Under the pieces are notes generated by a model that was not told where the DNA came from, did not search any database, and was given only the letters and a program-made list of their open reading frames with translations. From a virus, in IMG/VR virus record IMGVR_UViG_3300047386_000464, positions 1-27,149 of that record: a DNA stretch of 27,149 nucleotides, one strand, 5' to 3'. The position numbers were made by a program, and so were the translations under genes. Of the stretch, positions 22,212 through 27,149 are shown piece after piece; the first letter of the stretch is position 1, and the number at the start of each line of letters is the position of its first letter.

Positions 22212-23969
22212 TTAGTTCTCGCCAATAATAGTTACTTTAGCGTCTTCAGAAGAAAGTAACAGTATTTGTTCTCTTACTGGTTTGACATCTAGATTTTTAG
22301 GTTTCCCATCCACCTTAACTTCGATACCAGAGTATGCAGAAGGTTTAAAATTCTCGACAGTCAATATTCCGGTTTCATAATCTACTTTTCCTGCGTTCTT
22401 AATCACATCAACCCTAACAGAATCCGAATATCGAAATATTCGAATATTACCAAGTCCATCATCATCGAAATAACTTGAGCTGCCGTTATATGTAAACTCT
22501 GAAGATTCTATTGTTCCTGCCGTCAATGAATTATTATATTTTAGAGTAATTCTTTGAGGTCTTTGAGTATTTGGAGTAAATCTCTTTTGGATTTTTATAG
22601 AAGATTCATTATTAATGATAGAATTATCTATGTTATCCAGAGCTCTCAACAATTTTGAAAACCTTAATCTGTTTTCAAATCTTTCTAGATTAGTGGTAGA
22701 AAATGATGTTATTTCATCAAGAACCAATTTTTTGATATCACCACTTTTTAGAGAAGTTTCATTTTGATTGTAATAGGTTTTGATATCTAAAATTATGTAA
22801 GTAAAATCTGGATCAATAATTACTGGTTCAATGGAAAGCATGCAGCGAGAAGCTATCGAATCTTTAATTTGCGATTTTCTCTGAACTGTCGTGAATAGCT
22901 CATTGATAGGTTTTACTGCAATATAAACCTTTCCTGGAGTAGGAGGATCGAAATTTTCCCCACCAAAAGCAATAACAGAATCCAGATCAGACTGCTCATT
23001 CAATAATATTCTTTTAAAATCTTCTGCCACAACTGCCCTGTTTTGAGTTTGATAATTTCTAGGGGCATTAAATTTAATACTTTCTACACTTTCAACTTCT
23101 CTTCCACCTGTTGCTGCATCAACAGTTGTGACTGAAACGCTAGTGTAAGATTTATCAGTAGAAACTTGTACTGGAGAAAAAGACTTTGCACCATTAGCGG
23201 CTGACGAATTATTGACAAGATAATCAACAATTACAATATTATCATTTTTCAATTCTTTTCCAAGAGATCCAGAACCAAACACAATTTCATATTTTCCGTC
23301 TGAAGCTTCTTCAACAAAATATATTGGAGTTGTAGATTTTATTTCAGAAATATTTGATGCCACTTTAAAATCTGTCGATGTTAAATCAACTGAAGAATTC
23401 TGAACCTTTATTGAAATAGAATCTGTATCAACATTTTTATTTGGGATTATAATTTTAGTTTTATCGACAGAAGAATATGTTACTCTATGTGTCAGTGGGG
23501 TTCCTTCTTTAATCAAAGTATCTGCAGTGAACTGACCATTAAGGCTGTCAATAACTAAATCTTCTGGAAGGACGAAAGTGTAGTTTACATTATCAATCAC
23601 CGAACTGAATGTAGAATTTTTTAGAACTGTTATCCTAGTTTCTGTTGACGCCACTCCATTAAAAGACAAAGAAACTGTAGCTTTAGATCCACGTGAAGAA
23701 TTTGGAAGATATCCCAATTCTCTCGCTCGAGAGACAACTGAATCTCTCTGTTGTGCTGTGTCTAAAAACATTTCATTGGCAACCATATTTGTATAATATG
23801 AGTTGTAATGCGTATTGTATGCTAGAACATCAATTAATGTTCCAATTGTAGAACCCTCAAAATTAAAATCTTTGAATTCATTTCTTGTAGAAAGATAAGT
23901 CTTCAGATTATTTCTGATCCCATCAAAATCTAATTCTGTTACTTTAAGATATGTATTTGCATCTGCCAT
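22212..23969 (-). CDS. 6: Baseplate wedge protein gp6 (Baseplate_J family), 585 aa
   Basis: Homologue of T4 gp6, which forms the ring linking the wedges of the baseplate. The N-terminal half has the typical features FKDFNFEGSTIGTLIDVLAY, NTHYNSYYTNMVANEMFLDT, AQQRDSVVSRARELGY and the motif NYQTQNRAVVAEDFKRIL, followed by VIAFGGENFDPPTPGKVYIA, which is characteristic of gp6 and Baseplate_J proteins. The C-terminal half includes RFENRLRFSKLLRALDNIDN. Length is slightly less than T4 gp6 (660). The start overlaps the gp25 stop as TAATG. No signal peptide or membrane segment is seen, as expected for a virion protein assembled in the cytoplasm. Confidence 0.93.
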   Translation of the reverse strand: MADANTYLKVTELDFDGIRNNLKTYLSTRNEFKDFNFEGSTIGTLIDVLAYNTHYNSYYTNMVANEMFLDTAQQRDSVVSRARELGYLPNSSRGSKATVSLSFNGVASTETRITVLKNSTFSSVIDNVNYTFVLPEDLVIDSLNGQFTADTLIKEGTPLTHRVTYSSVDKTKIIIPNKNVDTDSISIKVQNSSVDLTSTDFKVASNISEIKSTTPIYFVEEASDGKYEIVFGSGSLGKELKNDNIVIVDYLVNNSSAANGAKSFSPVQVSTDKSYTSVSVTTVDAATGGREVESVESIKFNAPRNYQTQNRAVVAEDFKRILLNEQSDLDSVIAFGGENFDPPTPGKVYIAVKPINELFTTVQRKSQIKDSIASRCMLSIEPVIIDPDFTYIILDIKTYYNQNETSLKSGDIKKLVLDEITSFSTTNLERFENRLRFSKLLRALDNIDNSIINNESSIKIQKRFTPNTQRPQRITLKYNNSLTAGTIESSEFTYNGSSSYFDDDGLGNIRIFRYSDSVRVDVIKNAGKVDYETGILTVENFKPSAYSGIEVKVDGKPKNLDVKPVREQILLLSSEDAKVTIIGEN

Positions 23970-24364
23970 TATCTTACTCTCTCTAATATTACATCTAATA
24001 TGACTGGATCTGGATCATTCTGTATCATAAATGCAACTGAAACAGCCAAAGTATGAGTTTCTTGATATTCTTCAACCTGAACTGCAATGAGATCTGCTCT
24101 TGGTTCAAAGTTGTTTATTGTTTCCTCTATAGAATCTTCCATCAATTTTTTTGTCAAGGATGTAAAAGGTTCAAATAGATAATTTCTGATTCCGCAACCA
24201 ATTAAAGGCTGGAATGGTCTTTCGTATGCTTCTGTGAGAATAAGACTTTTGACAGACTGACGTACTGCCTGTCTGTTTGTTTTCTTCGTTAAGAATCCAG
24301 TAATGGGATGAGCTGTGAAGCTCATATCTATGTCACTGAATATTTCTTCTTTTGGTTGAGGCAT
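23969..24364 (-). CDS. 25: Baseplate wedge/sheath initiator gp25, 131 aa
   Basis: Matches T4 gp25 (132 residues) in length and pattern. It contains FSDIDMSFTAHPITGFLTKK, then RQAVRQSVKSLILTEAYERP, FQPLIGCGIRNYLFEPF, and the EPR motif (Glu87-Pro88-Arg89) conserved in the gpW/gp25 family that also includes type VI secretion TssE. In T4 it joins the inner baseplate and the sheath. The start overlaps the upstream small gene by 32 bases, and its stop shares a base with the gp6 start (TAATG). A CAAGAGAT sequence lies about six bases before the ATG. Confidence 0.95.
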   Translation of the reverse strand: MPQPKEEIFSDIDMSFTAHPITGFLTKKTNRQAVRQSVKSLILTEAYERPFQPLIGCGIRNYLFEPFTSLTKKLMEDSIEETINNFEPRADLIAVQVEEYQETHTLAVSVAFMIQNDPDPVILDVILERVR

Positions 24365-24527
24365 TTTTTATCTCTTGTATTTCTTTTCTTCTTTCAGTAC
24401 ATAATTTAGAAATTTCAACAAGAGCTTTTCTTGCTCTCGTGCCAGCTGTTTTATTGTTATTATCGAAACTCTCACTTTCACGTACATACGTTTCAAAGAG
24501 GTTTACCAAATTATCATGAATGTTCAT
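24333..24527 (-). CDS. Small basic protein resembling Hc1/histone H1-like, 64 aa
   Basis: The ATG at 24527 has CAAGGA seven bases upstream and is preferred over an in-frame GTG at 24548 (71 residues). After a helical N-terminus (MNIHDNLVNLFETYVRES) the protein has NNNKTAGTRARKALVEISKL and CTERRKEIQEIKN. This resembles the GNKAAAxRxR...E...RKE pattern of chlamydial Hc1-type DNA-binding proteins; I have seen comparable short proteins in marine phage genomes. The C-terminus is basic (STKRRNIQ). It overlaps gp25 by 32 bases, so the two are probably coupled. DNA binding is plausible from charge and similarity but not demonstrated. A purely structural helix protein is the alternative. Confidence 0.7.
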   Translation of the reverse strand: MNIHDNLVNLFETYVRESESFDNNNKTAGTRARKALVEISKLCTERRKEIQEIKNASTKRRNIQ

Positions 24528-24565
24528 AATTTTTTCCTTGACGTTCACTTCAATTATAGTATAAT

Positions 24566-24579
24566 AAGACTGTAGTCTT
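24566..24579 (-). other. Small inverted repeat between PAAR gene and small basic gene
   Basis: AAGACT and AGTCTT are a perfect six-base inverted repeat with a two-base centre, lying in the 62-base gap after the PAAR stop. On the minus strand it is followed by ATTATACTATAATTG, which contains a TATAAT. It could be a weak attenuator or part of a promoter region; neither is well supported. Confidence 0.3.
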
Positions 24580-24589
24580 TAATGTCTAT

Positions 24590-24898
24590 TTAGGCATTAC
24601 CTGCTAATACCTTTATTGCTCCTTCGGTAAGTGATCCTGCATCTGCATTATCACTTATTCTTGCAACCTTTGCACCCGCAACATAAACGTTTGGTGCACT
24701 TCCTATAATACTCGCAACATGATCTCCGCAAGTTGGTGCAGCTATTCCATGAGCTACAGTATTATCTCCCAATCTTGCAATTAACTTACCTTCAGCGAAA
24801 ACTGTAGATTGTCCAGGAGTATCTAAAGTTGTTGTTTCAGTGCAATCGTGACCTGTAGTCAATGCATCACTTTCTCTTGATATCCCCTTAGTGGTCAT
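24590..24898 (-). CDS. 5.4: PAAR spike-tip protein (gp5.4-like), 102 aa
   Basis: PAAR proteins cap the point of the beta-helix spike in contractile tails and type VI secretion systems, holding a metal ion at the tip. Visible features are an N-terminal SDALTTGHDC and QSTVFAEGKLIARLGD. Further on are HGIAAPTCGDH, SAPNVYVAGAKVARISDNAD, and a closing GAIKVLAG. Candidate metal ligands are His17, Cys19, His50, Cys57 and His60. The ATG at 24898 overlaps the upstream stop as ATGA and aligns with the usual PAAR start; an in-frame ATG at 24919 would add seven residues. Placement right after the spike gene matches gp5-gp5.4 in T4. Confidence 0.9.
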   Translation of the reverse strand: MTTKGISRESDALTTGHDCTETTTLDTPGQSTVFAEGKLIARLGDNTVAHGIAAPTCGDHVASIIGSAPNVYVAGAKVARISDNADAGSLTEGAIKVLAGNA

Positions 24899-26457
24899 GC
24901 GAATATTCCACTTAACCATCTAGGAGAATACTTACTTCTTCCGTCCATTCCCCAATGTTTTGCAGCTTGTTCTGAAACATTAACGCCTGCTGCAATATCT
25001 AAATGTATTCCTGTTCCACTCATATATTTTGCTCCCGCTCCAGCTGATAATTTATCTCCAGCTATATCTTTGCATGCGCTTATAAATGCTTTAACCTTTG
25101 CGGTATCTGTATGGGTTTCTGGTCTATCAGTTCTATATTGATATTTAAATTCTCTCGTATAGAGATATACATCAACCCCATATCCATTATCATGCCTTAC
25201 AGAGCCAGTTCTATTTATTCCGTTTCTCGCATTTGGAGAAGATTTAGCTACTTGACCACCACTAAATATTATGACATCTACATTAACTTTTTTTGCTGCA
25301 GACATTAATATATTTTCTAAGTCGGCGACAATTTTTGTATTTCTAATTTTTCCTGAGATTCTATATTCTACTTGCCCTGCATTAGTGCCTTCGCCACGTG
25401 GTTGTATTACACTAACTTCTGGAGTTTCTGGAATATATATATTTCCTTCACCACGATATACTGACGCCGCTCCAGAAGTTTGACCTAGATTGCTGGCCAT
25501 AGTAATTGCTTGTGTGCTTCTAGAAGTTTCACCATTTGGACCAATAGCCGTGTACTGAGGAAGTGGGAAATCAAAATCAAACTCCATCTCGCCAAGCTCT
25601 GTTTTAAATATTTCTAATTCACTGTCTGAAAAATCTGCACTGGGAATAGGAGAAATCGTCGCCGCCGATGCTCCTGTATCATTCATTTTAATGGTGGATC
25701 CATAAAGTGTCATTCCACTTTTTGAATTTAAATCCATCTCTGAGCCAGCGTGTATATTCATTTTCGAAGTCGATTTAATATTGACTTCTTTTCCTTTAAG
25801 GTTTAATATATTTTGAGTCGTGGCATTAATATTGCCAGAAGCTGCAAGTGTTACTGATGCATCAGCTTGAATATAACAATCTGATAAAGACAATAAAGAA
25901 ACAACGCCAGTAGATTTAATATTTGTTCTTCCCTCAGTTTTAACGCTTACATCCCCAATTGATTCTATCGCTACTTCTTCTCTTGCCCCAACATAAGCTG
26001 AACCGCCGACAGAGGCACGCATATCTCCACCAATATCCAGAGAAGCATTTCCTTCAATTCCTATATGCAATTCTGTCCCTTGTTGATGCAATTTATTTGC
26101 AGCTATAACAATATGGCCATCTGGATGTATTTCAATATACGCTCCAGATCTATGTTGGATGTTTATTCTTTCGTGATTTGGAGTATCATCATATTCGATA
26201 AGATGACCAGACTCAGTCGCATGAGAATGATTGTATGGGTATTGAGCATTGTATGGATCAGATAAACCTCCAGCCGAAGGTTTTTTTCTTTTAATGTTTG
26301 CCCCACCACCTTCTGCATTTACATTTAAATTTTCTGGTGGTGAATCTGATTCTGCAGGCTGGTCTAGATTTGCTGTTTGTAATTCTAATATAGAATTTTT
26401 AATTTTATCTAAATCAGCTTGTGTTTCTATATCAACATTATTTTTAGAAATTGACAT
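24895..26457 (-). CDS. Beta-helix spike (gp5 C-terminal equivalent) with M15-like peptidase domain, 520 aa
   Basis: Residues about 68-115 (NAQYPYNHSHATESGHLIEY, DDTPNHERINI) match the junction that begins the gp5/VgrG beta-helix. Residues about 115-265 are short beta repeats (GNASLDIGGDMRASVGGSAY, EVNIKSTSKMNIHAGSEM), fitting a three-stranded beta-helix needle. After a linker, residues about 360-490 look like an M15-type zinc peptidase. They contain SVRHDNGYGVDV with His422 and Asp429 spaced as in SxHxxGxAxD, then GAGAKYMSGTGIHLDI with His485. M15 enzymes cut peptide bonds of the cell wall, so this would add a peptidase to the puncturing device. ATG at 26457 overlaps the gp5 stop (TAATG), and AGGAG lies ten bases upstream. 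The spike role is well supported; peptidase activity is inferred. Confidence 0.85.
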   Translation of the reverse strand: MSISKNNVDIETQADLDKIKNSILELQTANLDQPAESDSPPENLNVNAEGGGANIKRKKPSAGGLSDPYNAQYPYNHSHATESGHLIEYDDTPNHERINIQHRSGAYIEIHPDGHIVIAANKLHQQGTELHIGIEGNASLDIGGDMRASVGGSAYVGAREEVAIESIGDVSVKTEGRTNIKSTGVVSLLSLSDCYIQADASVTLAASGNINATTQNILNLKGKEVNIKSTSKMNIHAGSEMDLNSKSGMTLYGSTIKMNDTGASAATISPIPSADFSDSELEIFKTELGEMEFDFDFPLPQYTAIGPNGETSRSTQAITMASNLGQTSGAASVYRGEGNIYIPETPEVSVIQPRGEGTNAGQVEYRISGKIRNTKIVADLENILMSAAKKVNVDVIIFSGGQVAKSSPNARNGINRTGSVRHDNGYGVDVYLYTREFKYQYRTDRPETHTDTAKVKAFISACKDIAGDKLSAGAGAKYMSGTGIHLDIAAGVNVSEQAAKHWGMDGRSKYSPRWLSGIFA

Positions 26458-27149
26458 TATACTGTAACTCCTGGACGAAAGTCTAGTTTATCTTCAGGTG
26501 TTCCGTCCAAGAATAATCTTTGTTCAGATATTCTTCGGTTGACTAACCCATTGACAATTTGACCACTTGCTTTATTATATAATAGTAATGCTTCAGAAAT
26601 TTCTCTATTACTTCTTTTTCCGTTATCGGTTAATGTGCGAAGAGTTCCTGATCCTAGATTATATGCAAAACTGGTTAAAGCATCTTTTTGTTTACCGGAC
26701 CAATTATATTTCCAAGTACCGTTCCATCTTTCAACTTGACTTGCAAAACTAGATAAGTTACTTTCAAGCCTAGTCTTTGCTTCTTCTTTCGTGATAACTT
26801 CAGAAGCAGAATTTGCCTTTGTTCCATATCCAATGCTGTATTGTTTATGATCCCAAAAAGCTTTTGGCGAAAATCCCTCAAAGGAAGCAACAATATCTAC
26901 CAATCCTGCTCCAAGATTTACGTTATTGGATAAATCTTGCGTGTCATATGGATCGATACCTCTAGATCTCGAATTAGTGGCTGGTCCAGTTTCTCTAGGA
27001 TAAACCCCATTTGGATCCTGAACTCCTCCTTGAGAAGAAAACCCATCATTGTATCCAGGAAGTGATCCCATCACTACAGGTTCTTGTGCTCTATTTCCAT
27101 CTAAGAAAAATCCTAAAACCCAAGAACCTTCTATTAATCCTGTAGGAGA
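26457..27149 (-). CDS. 5: Baseplate hub gp5 with tail lysozyme domain, 5' end outside window
   Basis: The frame is open to the right edge. The visible start SPTGLIEGSWVLGFFLDGN continues to AQEPVVMGSLPG, which matches the end of the gp5/VgrG OB fold. A GTG at 27074 is internal, not the start. Next is a linker, then a GH24-type muramidase: VASFEGFSPKAFWDHKQYS followed by IGYGTKA, with Glu (codon 26877-26879) and Asp (26850-26852) nine apart as in T4 lysozyme. Ser (26835-26837) sits near the catalytic Thr position. Helices follow (WSGKQKDALTSFAYNLGSGT, LVNRRISEQRLFLDG). In T4 this domain locally degrades peptidoglycan during injection. The gene stops about 15 residues after the lysozyme domain; the spike is a separate gene. 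Confidence 0.92.
   Translation of the reverse strand, partial: SPTGLIEGSWVLGFFLDGNRAQEPVVMGSLPGYNDGFSSQGGVQDPNGVYPRETGPATNSRSRGIDPYDTQDLSNNVNLGAGLVDIVASFEGFSPKAFWDHKQYSIGYGTKANSASEVITKEEAKTRLESNLSSFASQVERWNGTWKYNWSGKQKDALTSFAYNLGSGTLRTLTDNGKRSNREISEALLLYNKASGQIVNGLVNRRISEQRLFLDGTPEDKLDFRPGVTV

Noticed and set aside
27072-27074. GTG at 27074 as the start of a separate lysozyme gene
   Set aside because: The reading frame continues without a stop to the right edge and encodes the end of the gp5 OB fold (GFFLDGNRAQEPVVMGSLPG), so the GTG is an internal codon.

Overview
The window is a block of virion genes from a tailed bacteriophage of the T4-like (myovirus) kind. All real genes lie on the minus strand, so the order of expression runs from the right edge to the left edge. 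The identification rests on a recognisable run of T4 baseplate homologues: gp5 (hub, tail lysozyme), a gp5-type beta-helix spike, a PAAR tip protein, gp25, gp6, gp7 and gp8. The DNA is AT-rich by eye. A DUF4815 giant structural protein, PKD-type and collagen-like structural proteins and several multi-fibre adaptor modules are features I associate with marine T4-like phages such as cyanophages and pelagiphages. That host assignment is inference; nothing in the window fixes the host.

Layout, right to left. (1) Spike, about 27149-24590: gp5 with the end of its OB fold and a muramidase domain (cut by the window edge), a separate beta-helix spike gene ending in a zinc-peptidase-like domain, and a PAAR tip. 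(2) A small basic protein resembling the Hc1/histone-H1-like family, then gp25. (3) Baseplate wedge, 23969-17616: gp6, gp7 and gp8. (4) The 1998-residue DUF4815 protein, which occupies the position of gp9/gp10 in T4. (5) A small coiled-coil linker protein and a 1408-residue collagen-like fibre with a C-terminal S74 intramolecular chaperone. (6) After a T4-type late promoter, a second set of virion proteins: an Ig-like small protein, an 88-residue protein, a PKD-domain protein of 1015 residues, a 290-residue structural protein and a coiled-coil protein. (7) After a second late promoter, a 630-residue fibre with a strict ten-residue repeat, then a 75-base gap with hairpins, then the start of another fibre that runs off the left edge.

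The genes form an almost gapless chain. Most junctions are ATGA or TAATG overlaps, or gaps of one to eighteen bases, which suggests strong translational coupling. Functionally they encode one machine: a cell-puncturing spike with two predicted wall-degrading activities, the wedge that holds it, and a set of fibre-like receptor-binding proteins. Three of those proteins share a related N-terminal adaptor. No tRNA, CRISPR array, insertion sequence or plus-strand gene was found. The most interesting points are the gp5 gene split at the place where T4 cleaves gp5, the M15-like peptidase domain on the spike, and the 18-unit decapeptide array in the 630-residue fibre.
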